Assembly: GCA_001600055.1 (NCBI GenBank)
Contig: BCIV01000005.1
Location: 950,228 to 1,014,227, forward strand
Reading direction: 5' to 3'
From: Filobasidium wieringae
Taxonomy: Eukaryota; Basidiomycota; Tremellomycetes; Filobasidiales; Filobasidiaceae
Length of the DNA: 64,000 nucleotides
Part shown: positions 23,671-38,876 of the stretch, piece after piece
Numbering within the stretch: position 1 is the stretch's first letter
Layout: each line of letters begins with the position of its first letter
Translations under genes and position numbers: made by a program
Notes under the pieces: generated by a model
The model's input: only the letters and a program-made list of their open reading frames with translations
What the model was told of the DNA's origin: nothing
The model's database searches: none

Positions 23671-23813
23671 TAAAGTTTGACTTCGATGCTGACTTCGTAT
23701 TCACTCCAGATGCCAAGTTTCACTTGCATTTGCCTCAGGACATCCGGCAGATGTACCAACGAGAGATTCAGCCTCGAAATATGTCGCGTCACAGAGCAAA
23801 TTCGAATCAGACT

Positions 23814-23902
23814 GCTTTTCGATACTTTGCACAATGAAGTTACGAGTTCGCGCCCCTTCTGGGGTTCGTTTCTGTCGCCTGACGTGCGTTGTATCGAAAA
23901 CC
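23814..23902 (+). repeat. Hairpin element family, second copy
   Basis: Left arm GCTTTTCGATACTTTGCAC and right arm GTGCGTTGTATCGAAAAC are imperfect inverted repeats about 50 nt apart. The interior includes GAGTTCGCGCCCCTTCTGGGG. Confidence 0.55.
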
Positions 23903-24040
23903 CGTCGACCCTACGATTTCGTAGCTTTCCCTAATGCCGTGACGACGATGTCTTGTATAGTATGTAGACGAAATCCTGGCTAGTCCGCAGACAACAAGAT
24001 ACTGACAATTCTAGTAGCTGTGGTGGAGATCGAAAGATAG

Positions 24041-24140
24041 GGTTTTTTCGATACTTTGCACATTGTGATAGGTAGTTTTGCGCGGGTTCAAGCCCCTCGA
24101 CGGGTACGCACTCGCGCAATGTGCAAGGTTTCGAAAAACC
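24041..24140 (+). repeat. Hairpin element family, best copy
   Basis: Left arm GGTTTTTTCGATACTTTGCA (continuing CATTGTG) and right arm CGCAATGTGCAAGGTTTCGA (continuing AAAACC) are inverted repeats of about 26 nt. The loop carries GCGGGTTCAAGCCCC, which looks like a tRNA T-arm. No full tRNA fold was found. Confidence 0.6.
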
Positions 24141-24739
24141 TGTTTCCCCCAGATCTAGCCCAGAACCTTGGTGTAGGGGCCGTCTTGACACTCTGTCGGT
24201 GTGAATAAATTCCAACTGTTAACTCAGAGAGTGGTGCCGCTTTGTTTCAGCAGCGTAACATCTGGCTCGAACCGAATCGTTCACCTTCCGATCGACGAGG
24301 TGAATCAAAACCCGGCTTTCAAGTCTGCTGAGATGGACCCCTGCTAGTTCAATCTTACCTCGAGTCATCGCCTGGCGAAGATATTTGAAGGGGGTCGTCG
24401 AAGAGGTAAATCTCGAATTCGGAGAACGAGGCGTTTATCTGCCAACCGCTGCCTCCTGCAACGTATAGTCTATTTCGCTAGTATCATCTGTATCGGTGCT
24501 TCTACATAGTCCTCTTCATCAGGATTCTCTTTGCACAAATCGGACGACCAGGAGAGGAAGGTAGTCAACCAGACATATCAGAAAGGAACGTGGATCCTAC
24601 GTTTATGACCTTGTCCGGGAGGCCGGTGACGAACTTCTCCAGCCATATATCTCTGTCAAACTACAACACCGTATTCCAGAAGTCACACACCGCCATTGGG
24701 CCCATTGCTACTTTCACCTTGAGACTGGCCAATATATCA

Positions 24740-25231
24740 TCAAAGTGACTGTGAAAAGATGGAGGTAAGAGTGTTGAGCCTGAATTGGCTGCTGGGTTGT
24801 AACACTTGGTGGGCCTGCGTCCCCCCACATCTTGCTATCTCTGGCACGGGATACCATCTTACGTTTCGGAACGGGATTGTTGTCGGCCTGGTCATGAAAG
24901 TGGCGCGAGCGGGTAGAACGTACTCGACAACATCCTTACTCTCACTTTGGCGGCTCCTGCTCCCACTCGTGCCGCTCCCGCTAGCACGACCGCTTGTGTT
25001 CGCAAAGAAGGGATGGAGTCTGAAGCTCTTCGGGACTGGGACATCTTTCTTCTCTTTGCGCTCGGTGGACTTCACCTTCTTTGAGAACTGAACCTGTTCT
25101 TCGTCATTGTCATCAACAACTGATCGTTTCCTCTTGACCTCCTTCGCAGACCACAACTCCCGAGTGACCCCTTTCTCAAGGGAAAGGATTTGACCCGGAG
25201 GCGTAGCTAACGTTGGGGGAAGAGATGACAT
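24740..25231 (-). CDS. Hypothetical protein, weak
   Basis: ATG at 25231, single open frame of 163 residues. Residues 25-70 are highly charged with possible nuclear localisation signals (VKRKRSVVDD, KKVKSTERKEKK). A Ser/Gly-rich stretch follows, then a Pro/Arg segment (TTIPFRNVRWYPVPEIARCGG). No known domain recognised and no introns. It sits upstream of APRT on the same strand side with about 210 bp between. It may be a lineage-specific gene or a chance frame. Confidence 0.35.
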   Translation of the reverse strand: MSSLPPTLATPPGQILSLEKGVTRELWSAKEVKRKRSVVDDNDEEQVQFSKKVKSTERKEKKDVPVPKSFRLHPFFANTSGRASGSGTSGSRSRQSESKDVVEYVLPARATFMTRPTTIPFRNVRWYPVPEIARCGGTQAHQVLQPSSQFRLNTLTSIFSQSL

Positions 25232-25443
25232 CTGGTTAAAGTATTATCTCTGGTTAAAGTATTTGTTCGAGAAGGGAACAGACCTTACGAGATGACGTAA
25301 GAGTGATGTAGCCTTTTGCCGCGACGAACCAATGTATGTCGATGACGGTAGTAAATAATATCCAGCGTATCCTATCGTCCTAGATTCATCATCGAATGTT
25401 CATCCTAACCCCATCTATCTGATAAATACAATCCTCCACACGC

Positions 25444-26353
25444 TCAATCCTCACCCTCGACGATCCAGTAAGAAGGAGCGTCGAGCTGCTTGTTACCCTA
25501 TATTCCCCGGAAAGTAACATTTCAAACCGTAAGTAGGAGAAACAGAAGAACGGTAATGAACATAACGAGACGTACGTTCAAGAATCCAAGCCCAACGATG
25601 AAGAGGTACTCGATGGTCTTTCCTCCACTCTTGGCAATGAGCTCTCCGGCGGCCTTTGCGGAACCTCCAGTGGCAATCAGGTCGCTAGACAAAGGTACGA
25701 GGCAAGAGGAATCAGATTTAGAAGCTCAACAGGAGCGAGGGAAAGGGCTTACTCGATGACGACGACGTTCTGACCGGGCTTGATGGCATCTGCTTGCATC
25801 TCAAACTCATCCTGTCAATCCAATTGTGATCAGCCAAAACATTCCCTTGACACATCTGTTTGTCGAGCAGAATGGCATTCAGACTCACAACACCGTACTC
25901 CTTCTCGTAACTAGCAACGTTGCATTGTCCGGGCAACTTTCCCCTCTTCCTGACGGGTACGAAGGCACATCCCAATCGCATAGCGAGTAAAGGTCCCAAC
26001 AAGAACCCTCGGGCATCCAAACCGACGATCACATCGATCTTTCCAGAGTTGGGAATGGAGGGGATGGTCTTGCTGAAGATGTGGGTGAGGAAGTGGGTCA
26101 TAAGGGCCTCGGTTGCGAGGGGGTCTCGGAGGATAGGCTATGAAGTAAGTGAACAATTAGCCATCGTCCATAAGGGCCGCTTGGCCCAGATCGAAACGTA
26201 CGAAGATGTCCAAGAAGGTGATTCCCTGTAACCGCATAAGCCGTTAGCACCTAGACGTTCTCCCAACGGTAAACCTTCCGCTAAAGAGCTTACCTCCTTG
26301 GGGAATCCAGGGTATACACCCAACTTGCTCTTGATGAATTCGACGTCGGCCAT
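25444..26353 (-). CDS. APT1: Adenine phosphoribosyltransferase
   Basis: Six exons (26353-26294, 26225-26202, 26137-25889, 25811-25753, 25684-25576, 25497-25444), 555 nt, 184 residues, the usual APRT length. It converts adenine and PRPP to AMP in purine salvage, in the cytosol. Visible motifs are [21 protein letters not shown] (N-terminal APRT signature, assembled over three exons including a 24-nt microexon), [25 protein letters not shown] (substrate loop) and the PRPP-binding motif [14 protein letters not shown], formed across the exon 4/5 junction. All catalytic elements are present. Confidence 0.95.
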
Positions 26354-26706
26354 TATTGCTTGATTGATATGCGTCTTATCAGCTCGTTCGATGCGGGGTC
26401 CAGACAATTCCAATATCGCTAAGATAAACTTTCCGAAGTCGCAAGCTTGAGAAGTCGGGAAGCGGAAGCAAAAGGCGAAACTGAATAATGAATAATACAC
26501 AATGATATTCAAAACGGATAATCGGCCATGCTCTTTCGACAAAAGATACAACAAGAAATCTAATTGAAGACTAAATAGGAAACAAGGATGCTAGCAATTC
26601 TAGCAATCAATTCAAGTAACAACTAGATTGTAAAAGGGGTATCCACCGTCCATCCGCTTCATCCTGCTCCCTCTCTCCTTGCCTTCTTGATGGTTTGCGC
26701 GATCAA
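26354..26706. promoter_or_regulatory. APRT upstream region
   Basis: 350 bp between the APRT start and the stop of the next minus-strand gene. A/T-rich in part (26480-26640). No gene seen. Confidence 0.4.
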
Positions 26707-28168
26707 TCAGAAATCCATTCCCTCCCCGAAATCATCCCCGACCTCGAATCCATCCTCCTCAACCTCCTCTTCTTTATCAGCAACCGTACCCGTGCCAAAG
26801 AACCCTGGCGTAAAAGGAGCGGCCATCGGTCCTCCCGAACCCGCACTAAACACACGAGCGGGAAGAGATTTCGTAGGCCTCAACTCCCTCTTTGGACGGA
26901 ACAAGTTCCCTCGTCCAGCTGGGGAGAGGGGATGAGCGAGAGGGTTGTTTTGTTGCATATGTAATGGGATGTTGTTGGGCGCAACGGAGAAGAGGGAGGT
27001 AGGTCCAGCTTGGGAGGGGAAGGTGGGTTCTTCCGTATCCGTCAGGATGAGATCATCATCGCTACTCCCGTTCCTCTTGAATTCCTGCCTCTTCATTCCC
27101 CTCTGACCCATCCCAGATCCGAACGACCCAGTCCTCATTCCCATCCCCTGTTCCGCCGTCATGTCCATATCCGAGTCAACCCCCACCTCTTCCCCCTCCT
27201 CAACCTGAACCTCGGCCATAGCCCTCAACTCCCCCCTAACCCTAGGTTTAAACTGTGAAACGATTGACTGAAGCTTCTCCTGCTCGATATCCCCCATGGC
27301 CAAATCCATCGTCTCTCGTTCAGTCTGAAACCCAAACGATCGAGCGGCAGGGACACTCTGAACCCTATCCCATCCTTTCCTCGTCCCCAACCTCTTCTTC
27401 AGATGATCATGTTGAAGGACGTGTTGTTGTTGATGAGGGAAATAACCCCCCTCTCCTGCACTCCCGCTTTCTTCACTGCTACTACCGCCCCTGACGAGTT
27501 CAGGAGGACTCAGGAAATCCGCTTCCCCGAACCCTTGAGCCTGATCGATCGGGGGCGGGAAAGAGCTGACATCGGAACCGGAAGTAGGAGCGAAGGTAGG
27601 GGCTGTTTGATACCCAGTAGACACATCTGATCACGCAGTAGATTGGATTCAGTTAGTAAGAGTGACAAGGTTCTGAACGAATGCCGAGTAGAAGGGAAGG
27701 AGAAGACGGGTGGTTGATTACGGCGCGTGACGCGTGAAGGAGGTAAACAAATGAAACCAAGGGGTCGTGTTTTGATCGATATGGCCAAAGCTAGGCAGGA
27801 CCGAAGAAGTTTGGTCTATGTATATGTTCATGGCTGCCTGTTCGAAGCAGCGAGATGCGTGCCATAAGATGTCTGAGTTGTAGCAGCCGGACGATCCCGA
27901 CGATTTATGACCCATAATCTGCGCTCCAGTCCACTGACCCACATTTCCTCCTCAACTAGAGGCCCCTTGCACAGATGGATCTACTGATCACAACAGTCTC
28001 TTACTCACTCTGTCTAACCCTAGCCCCAACGCCAAACACCTTCCAAGTCGTATCATCCTCGATCCCGTATTTAGCACCGGCCAATTCCGAACTGGTCTGT
28101 CTATCGAAGGTTCTGGCGTCTAATTCTGTTGCTCTGAAGCGACGTTTGGGGGACGGAAGGGCGGCCAT
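26707..28168 (-). CDS. Unknown, largely disordered protein
   Basis: Exons 28168-28009 and 27626-26707 give 1080 nt, 359 residues. The intron of 382 nt is long for this window. Residues 1-55 are compact and basic (ALPSPKRRFRATELDARTFDR, then AGAKYGIEDDTTWKVFGVG) and are the best candidate for a conserved motif. The remainder is low-complexity: Ser/Pro-rich, a His/Gln tract, a Met/Gly-rich stretch, and an acidic Phe-rich C-terminus (DGFEVGDDFGEGMDF). A short helix (MGDIEQEKLQSIVSQFKPRVRGELRAM) lies in the middle. I do not recognise the family. It shares a short divergent promoter with ATP7. Confidence 0.6.
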
Positions 28169-28483
28169 TGTCTCGAGGATGGATTGAAATATATGTATAG
28201 GTAATAATACTGGTCGTAGATGGCGACGGGCAGGACAGAAGGAGGACACTTTAGCTATGTTGACGTTGTTTGTTGATCTCCATAATCAACGAGGTCTCAA
28301 TTTTAAGACGCGTGGGAAACCGTTTCTTCTTCCTCGAATCCCGCGCTGGACCTCATCTCCCCTCAATTGACGACCTTACTTACATCAGGTGGGCTTGTCC
28401 GGCCTTGTTCCCCTTCCCTTCTGTCTCCCCATACACCACTCTCCTGTACCACGAACACACCCGTTTAGTACATAGAATTCAAA
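28169..28483. promoter_or_regulatory. Divergent promoter of the unknown gene and ATP7
   Basis: 315 bp between two starts. The ATP7 side ends in a C/T-rich stretch (CCTTGTTCCCCTTCCC) followed by AAAATGGCT, a good start context. Confidence 0.45.
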
Positions 28484-29437
28484 ATGGCTACTAGGAACGC
28501 TGCCGCTGCTGTTGTAAGTATTCCGGCGATCAGAATGTTGGAATGACACGTTTTGGGATTTCGGGAGATGCTAGAGGGATCATGGCTGTTACTTTCAACT
28601 GGAGCAACAAGACAGCTCGGGAGAGAACAAGGAAGATGGAGAAGAGGAGACACACGAGCAACAAACAAGAGACAGGAGCTGATTGCGATTGATTATGTTA
28701 ATTACAGGACTGGAACAAGATCACTACCGGTCTTGGTCTTGCCAAGGGTGAGAACCCTCCTTCTTTCCCCCTCGTCGATGCTCTCCCACTCATCTGGCTT
28801 CCCGGTTTTATTTTCCGTAGAGACCCTCTCCGAGCTTTCCGCCTTCCGTGCCCGTCACGCTGCCGCTCTCACCAAGAACAACAGCCTCAACACTTCCACT
28901 CCCACTATCGACCTTGCCAAATACAAATCCATCCTCAAGGACCAGCAGTCCGTCCAGAACGCCGAGAAGGTCTTGTCCTCTTTCAAGCCCGTCACTTACG
29001 ATCTCGGAAAGGTCGTCGGAGTTGTAGATGCTTTCGAGGGAAGGGCCGTCGAGGCTGCCAAGGCTACCGTAGAGAAGATCTCTTCCGAGGAGAAGAGCTT
29101 GAGCGAGACTTTGAGCAACATCAAGGATGCTAGGCCATTCGAGGATTTGACTGTGGGTCCACCCCGTCCCTCTCGTCTGATCTCGGTCGGGAGCGATGAG
29201 GAATCGGAAACTGATATGGGGATGATCAAATTTCAATAGGTTGCCGAGATCACCGAGGCCCAGCCCCAGATCACCAAGGCCGTCGAGACCATGGTTTCCA
29301 AGGGTAAATGGTCCGTTCCCGGATACAGGGTAAGCGAAACATCTTCATTTTCAGCATTACTAGGACGTCCACTGACCGAGTTGCGGTATTCGTTTCATGT
29401 TCAACAGGAGAAGTTCGGTGAATTCAGCTTGATGTAA
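28484..29437 (+). CDS. ATP7: Mitochondrial F1Fo-ATP synthase subunit d
   Basis: Five exons (28484-28513, 28708-28747, 28821-29152, 29240-29329, 29408-29437), 522 nt, 173 residues, matching the family length of about 174. Subunit d belongs to the peripheral stalk that holds F1 against rotation in the inner mitochondrial membrane. Sequence marks: an Ala-rich start (MATRNAAAAV), DWNKITTGLGLAKETLSELSAFRAR, IDLAKYKSILKDQQSV and FKPVTYDLGKVVGVVDAFEGRAVEAAKA, all typical. The C-terminal third is helical and ends KFGEFSLM. First exon only 30 nt and second 40 nt. Convergent with the ECD gene. Confidence 0.92.
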
Positions 29438-29647
29438 GCGGGGTTTGCTGGGAATGAAAAGGTGAACGACTAGATGTCAAGTGCCAGGAGGGCAGCGTAG
29501 GGAAGAAACAGATAGAGAAGCATGGGACGACGATGCGGAAATGAGCAAAATGAGAAGAAAATTCAAACACATCAAGAGCGCAGGGTTTCATCCTTTGAAT
29601 CGTTTCCTGGTCTGCTTCATTACTTTCAACTACAAACGCTCTGGGCC

Positions 29648-33016
<3,369 letters not shown>

Positions 33017-33320
33017 CGTTAAGACTCCGATTTCGGTGGTTCTTGTATCGACCGGTTGGTAAGAGATCGTACTATTTAGTTGGAACGTATTTCTCGCCGT
33101 TAATCCTGTCTTTGAACCTAATCTGACAGAAGGGCGAGCTCGATATGAGTTTTAGGTCGATGGTTGAACGAGATTCATCATCCCAATTCCAACTTTTTGC
33201 TTCCGCTCAACTTGCAACCCCGAGCTCGATTTCCTAACTTTTTACTCTCACCAACTTCTTTCACCTGGATTTCTCTCGAAAGAAACAGCGAGCAGATCAC
33301 TACAATTCCGGTTCTCAGCG
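33017..33320. promoter_or_regulatory. Divergent promoter ECD / ELP2
   Basis: 304 bp between start codons of two housekeeping genes. The ELP2 side has C/T-rich tracts (CAACTTCTTTCACC). No TATA box seen. Confidence 0.45.
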
Positions 33321-36300
33321 ATGGATCCTACGACTGAAACCGAGTATATCTCGATCGGAGCCAACAGGTTCAGCTCGGTCTCTTCGGCTGATCCGAGGAC
33401 GGGAGTTGTGGCTTTCGGTGCAGGCAGGGTGGTAGCGTTGTGGGATCCAAAGGTAATTACAGGACTTGCTTGCATCGGATACACCAAGGCTGATGTAACA
33501 TATGGTCGCTAACTGAATCTCATTCGCAGGACCCAACAAACAGATTAATACGGCAAACACTTCCAGGGCATCAATCTCAAATAACCACTCTTAAACACCT
33601 CCCTCTTGACCTCAAGCAACCCCGATCTCAATCAACTGACCAAGGTCAACCACTACTCTCGGGTGACGATCAAGGAAACCTCATCTTCTGGCTTCCTGCT
33701 TCCACTTCTCCTTCTTCCGTATCCTCCTCATCTTCGCAGTACCATGACCGATTCTCCTACACCCCCGGCTGGTCCAATCAAGCTCATACCGGCTCCATAT
33801 CCGCTTTAGGACTCTATTCTTTCTCTGAAAATGAAGGGTTGTTCGTTTCCGGTGGGAACGATACCTTTGTAAACGTCTTCTCCTGGAACATAAAGGGAGA
33901 GGGGGAGAGAAAGGTGAAGGTGGAGAAGGTCCAGAAGATTGAGATGGGAGGAAGAATGCCGTTGGATATGGTTCTAGGAGAGTTACCTGGCGGTCAAGGT
34001 ATGCAGTCGATTCTCATTTCTTACGACAGTTAGCTAACTTACGATCTCTCTCTCGTCTCGTCTGCCTTTCTCCATGCTTGTTCCCCTATGCATTCGTCCT
34101 CGATATATCATGACGACCTCAGGAATCATCCTAGCGACCTCTCAAACGGATCGTAAAATCCGACTCTTCACGTCTCCTTACCCAAACTCATCCGTGTCTT
34201 CAAAATTCACCACGAAAGTAGCCCTAGAAGGACACGAGGACTGGATCCGATGTTTAGATTTCGGTCGTTTTGCACGCTTGGAAGGCGGTCAAGCTCAAGA
34301 GGCAGGGAATGGGGGTATGGAAGAGGACTTGGTACTGGCTTCAGGAGGACAGGACAACTACATCAGATTATGGAGGATCACTCAACTCCCGCCTTCTGCT
34401 CCTGAATCTTCTGCTTCGCCTCATTCGGAGGAAAATAAAATACAGGGAGAAGCGGGAGAAGGGAAGGATTTGGATGATGATTTGCTTGATGAATTTGAGA
34501 GGAAGATTACAGGGGAGACAGGTCGGCAATTGAGTACTAAGGCTCATTTGATTTCGGTCGGGGAGGAGAAGGAGGGGTGAGTTTTCCGATATCTCGATCT
34601 TCCTGAGGGTACATCTGCTGATCATGTTTTGCACTGTCATGACTCATAGTCAAACTCAATTCGGAGTCTCCCTTGAAGCTCTACTCATAGGTCATGAATC
34701 GAAACTCACAAACCTACATTTCTCTCCACCTCACTTATACCCAGCCCCCAGGCTTCTATCCTCGGCGGCGGACAATAGTATGATCATCTGGACCCCTCAG
34801 ACGCAAGGGTTAGGAGGACAGGATGTTTGGCTGCCCGATCAGAGATTTGGGGAACTAGGAGCAGGGAGAAGTTTGGGAATGTTTGGTGCGATTTGGGCGG
34901 TGCCGATCGGAAAGGAGGAGGAAGTTAGCGTGATCACGAACAGCTGGAGTGGAGGGTTGCAGAGATGGAGAAGAGAACATAACGTTGCAGGGGAAGAGGA
35001 TTGGATCGCTGATTTAGCTCCTACGGGTCATGCCTTGCCGGTCAAAGACTTGGCATGGGACCCTTCGGGGTCTTTCCTCGTTTCAGTCAGTACGGACCAA
35101 ACGTCCAGGATCCACGCTCCTTGTCAATCCGCCGTCCAAAAGTCCGACAGTCAACCTCCAGTATGGGGAGAACTGGGCAGACCTCAGGTCCATGGGTACG
35201 ATATGACCTGTGTCGACTTCCTCGGTAGATTGAGATTCGCCAGTGGAGCGGATGAGAAGGTGATCCGGGTGTTTGATGCGCCCAAGGGATTTGCGGGGAG
35301 TTTGTTCGCGCTTGGGGTCACGGAGGACGATTTGACCGAGGTAGGTTTGGGATGTGAAAAGCAAGATTAATAGAGGGAACTGATAGATGTCTTTGTAGAG
35401 CGCTCGTGCGGTAGGAGCAAGTGTACCGCCGCTCGGACTGTCTAACAGAGCGCTGGAGGAAGGCAAGTCGTCCTTCGTTACTGTAGTCTTGTGGTCTCCG
35501 ATCTTGACACGATCTCTCTTTTTCGACTTACAGCCGTCGAAGATCCTCAGTTGGAGGAAAAGGGATTCAATCAGGAACATATCTCGATCTCAGACGAGAT
35601 GTCGAGATTACCTAACGAGGCGGTTTTGGCTTCGGCGACTTTGTGGCCGGAAATCGAGAAGTTGTATGGTCACGGTTATGAGGTAAGTCGATTCGTTGCA
35701 ATCCTGAAGTACACGTTGCTGAGTGCATTTTTCATTGATAGTTGATGGCTGTTGCAGCTTCTCCTGATGGGCGATTACTAGCTACTTCGTGTAAAGCCAC
35801 GACACCCGAGCATGCAGTCATTCGAGTCTACGATACGACAACGTGGAAACAAGTTGGAAAACCTCTACCAGGACATAGTCTGACGATCGCAAGGATTCGG
35901 TTCAGTAATAACGGACAATACGTATTGAGTACGTCAAGAGATCGAACGTGGAGGCTGTTCAAGCGGACAGAAGGCACAGATGGTAAGATCAAACTTGCTT
36001 ATAGCAACTGTTGGAATTCGGCGTGACGCTGAGCGCCGTTAAATCACGTCTGTCTAGAATTTGAACCTGTCGCTGCTGATCGACCTCATGCCCGGATTAT
36101 CTGGGACTGCGCCTGGGCATCAGACGACTCTTACTTTGCAACGGTGTCACGAGACAAGCAAGTCAAGATCTGGGCACCCTCGAGTGAGGGCGATTCGAAG
36201 TGGTCGGAAGTCGCCAATCTCAAGCTCAAGGATAGTATCACAGCTATTGATATCGTGCGGGACGCGGAAAGACAGAGGTAAGCGTTCGCAATTGGTAAGC

Positions 36301-36622
36301 TGTCCAAGCTCATGCTGATAGTACCACTATGACAGGGACCTCATGGCTCTTGGGTTTGAAGGAGGGAACGTCGAGCTGTTCACACTGGGACAGCCAGACT
36401 TGAAAATGGCATCACTGGCTAAATTGACACCCAGGTAAGGCAAGACTGTTACCGATCTTCCTGTCACTGCTCACACTACTTGCCTAATACAGCCAATCAC
36501 ACGTTGAGCAGGTATCGCGACTGGCTTGGAGGAAGAACGGTACGCAGGCGAGAGGTTTCGAGCTCGCAAGCTGTAGCGAAGATAGGAGTACAAGGATCAC
36601 ACGGATCAACGTATCTTCGTAG
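33321..36622 (+). CDS. ELP2: Elongator complex subunit 2 (WD40)
   Basis: Ten exons (33321-33452, 33530-33998, 34123-34576, 34650-35340, 35399-35462, 35534-35682, 35742-35982, 36058-36277, 36336-36434, 36493-36622), 2649 nt, 882 residues. Elp2 forms two seven-bladed WD40 propellers in the Elp123 core, which modifies the wobble uridine of tRNAs. Conserved lines include YISIGANRFSSV, LEGHEDWIRCLDF, ASGGQDNYIRLWR, HGYDMTCVDFLGRLRFASGADEKVIRVFDAP, VAASPDGRLLATSCKATTPEHAVIRVYDT and ARIIWDCAWASDDSYFATVSRDKQVKIW. A charged insertion (EGKDLDDDLLDEFERK) lies in the middle. The intron at 35463-35533 uses a GC-AG donor (G/GCAAGT). Confidence 0.93.
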
Positions 36623-36927
36623 GAGAAAGGAAATACCTAAAGCGGTAGAAACTATACTCGCTTAAAGGAAAAAGTTTTAGATTTCAAGGATGGAGGATCC
36701 AACGTTGTACGCATCATAGCATGTGCATTACATCAATCATTATAACACATACGATAGTGCCTGTTCCTCTATCTATTGCACTACATAGCAAGACCGATTC
36801 TGATATGTGACCTGCGATTCCTGACACATCCATCCACCAGTATGCCTGTGCTATCGTGTTGATCCGCTAAAAGGAATGTAAAAGCTGGAAGCCTCTGCAG
36901 GTGATGGTCGGGATATTAGGATATAGA
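36623..36927. other. Convergent 3' region ELP2 / APM3
   Basis: 305 bp between two stop codons, A/T-rich, with candidate polyadenylation signals on both strands. No gene seen. Confidence 0.4.
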
Positions 36928-38876
36928 TCACCACCGAACTTCGTACTTTCCGCTCTTCACAAATGTTCTTATCCCCTTAAAGGGTTTGTATTCTTGATTG
37001 TTCACAACTTTCAGTTGATCGACTTTGAGCCCGCTCAAGGTGGTCTGATTGATCTGGAAGTGGACTTCAAAAGCACGGGAAGGATGAGGAGTGGCTTCAG
37101 GACTGTTTGATTCATCGAGGATCAGTGCTGTGATCGCCCAATACCCTCAGTCCCTTACTTACTCGCAAGAGAAAGTTCCTATGAAGGTAGCCGACTTTTC
37201 GTTGCCTGATATCTCGCTGATTGTCCACTTCATCACGCTCTTGATGGAATCGAACTCCCAGCTTCCACCCCCTTGCGCCCCGACAGGAAAATTCGGGTTC
37301 TTCGCACCTCCTGGCAGGATCCCTCTCGTATCCCCCGAAACGCTCGCTGAGACTGAGGTTACCCTGGAGCCTAAGTTGATACTGACGACAACGTTCTCAA
37401 GTGGTCGTGAGTGAGTCGTTGACTGCAATGTCAAGTTGAATTTTCCTGTTACATCGTATCAGTACCGCAAATGGACTTACCCATATACCTGAGGTACTTA
37501 CCACCTCCAGGCCGTACAGACATTTTTGCTGTCAACTTCAATGGTAAAGCGATAGGTCTGATCATGCCCGTGGGTTTTGCAACTTGGTATTCCATTAACT
37601 TAAATTCACCGTCTGGGGGAATGAAGGATAGCACTCCGTCTTTCATCCAGCGGCGATGCCTATTCATGCTATATCAGTGGCTATGCGGCTGTGCTCGCTG
37701 CTTCGACTAACCGTATGCAAGGATGGAATGCGCAGTTCTCAATCAGCTTGGGGTTCATGAACGTCAGCAAGAGATCCGGATTGCCTGTTTCGATCGTGTT
37801 TCAGCCTTAATACACTTTATAGTCTTCAATCCATATGCACTTACCCGTCAGTCTTGCATTGGAGTTGATCTTTCCCCATATTTCCATAGTCAAAGTCTTT
37901 CCATGCCTATATCGTTGCGATCAGCTTTGTACAGCAAGCCGTGCACCGACTGGCCTGACTTACCGATCTACTATAGCATTCAATCTCTCCTCGATATCGA
38001 AATATATTTCATTATTCGAGTAACGTGCGTTCGGTCGTCGCCATGGTATAGGAGCAGCGTAAGGGGGATTCGTCTGTCCTATTGAACTGTTTCACATTTC
38101 ACAGTAGATCCGTGTAGGACGGTTAGCAACGGATGATTGCATGAATGCCAAATTCGGACTTGCCCAGAGACTCCAGCGGCAGACAAGAGCTTCCTGACAA
38201 TGCTTGGAGGCAACACAATGTCCTTCAACATATTGGTTTCCATAGTTAATGGGTACCCTTCGTCTAGCATCTCTTCTATGAGCTAATCTTCAAGATAAGC
38301 TTAATCGGGGTTTCCCTGTTTGATGAGGAGGTGCTAACCATGTAGACGATATCGAAGTTTTCTTTGATCGAGTTTTCAGTAACCTCTCCAAAATACGATT
38401 CAAGAGTTTCCAAAAACGAGTAGAGCCATGTGAACGGGAACATAGGATTCACTGTCGAGAGCGATGTCAATCAGAGTTCAACGTAGATGTCGATTTACAA
38501 CCGCTATGACTTACTTTCTCTGCTGATAGGTACTAAGAAGTTCATCCCTTCCTTCTCGACATGATAACAAGCGGTTTGAAGCCATGGTCCAGCTTCGTCT
38601 TCGTTCGTGTTGGGTACAGACACCCATAGTATTGGTTCAAGCTCCTTCGGTGCACTGGTCGAAGAGCCGTCTACTTTTGGTTTAGTATCGGCCAACGCTT
38701 GGTTAAACGCATCTATGTGTAACAAAGGGTAGGAAGGAGAATGTGCCCGGAAATGAGAGGATATGATTGATCGTCTAGTAAATCGAAACGATGTTCAGTC
38801 CGGGTCTGCTTCCATGACAATCAGGCCTACCGTACCCTGAAGAGTCCAAGATTATGATTCCATCTAAAGCAGGCAT
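36928..38876 (-). CDS. APM3: AP-3 adaptor complex mu subunit
   Basis: Ten exons (38876-38836, 38774-38515, 38451-38339, 38282-38160, 38073-37964, 37906-37845, 37784-37712, 37659-37502, 37445-37163, 37102-36928), 1398 nt, 465 residues. AP-3 sorts cargo from endosome/Golgi to the vacuole. Residues 1-160 form the longin-like domain (IIILDSSGRSIISSHFR). The mu homology domain follows: VPWRR-equivalent IPWRRPNARYSNNEIYFDI, NPDLLLTFMNPKLIENCAFHPCIR, the hallmark VLSFIPPDGEFKLMEYQV, and the AP-3 type C-terminus LSGLKVDQLKVV...YKPFKGIRTFVKSGKYEVRW. The AP-3 rather than AP-1/2 assignment rests on that C-terminus. The donor of exon 4 (CAA/GTCCGA) is weak but keeps the frame. Confidence 0.9.

Larger units (their letters stand above)
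22637..24739. other. Gene-poor region with hairpin repeats
   Basis: 2.1 kb with no convincing gene. Contains GCCCCTGGAGGGGC near 23308, a weak hairpin near 23180 and three related inverted-repeat elements (separate entries). A plus-strand block at about 24550-24760 is open in two frames (one reading ...HRHWAHCYFHLETGQYIIKV) and could be a coding remnant, but no start or partner exon was found. Confidence 0.4.

Noticed and set aside
24075..24100. tRNA gene suggested by GGGTTCAAGCCCC
   Set aside because: No acceptor stem, D-arm or anticodon arm can be placed around it; it lies in the loop of an inverted repeat.
38083..38160. GC-AG donor (TCTGG/GCAAGT) for the APM3 intron
   Set aside because: The match to the GC consensus is good but no AG acceptor restores the frame; the weaker CAA/GTCCGA donor does.
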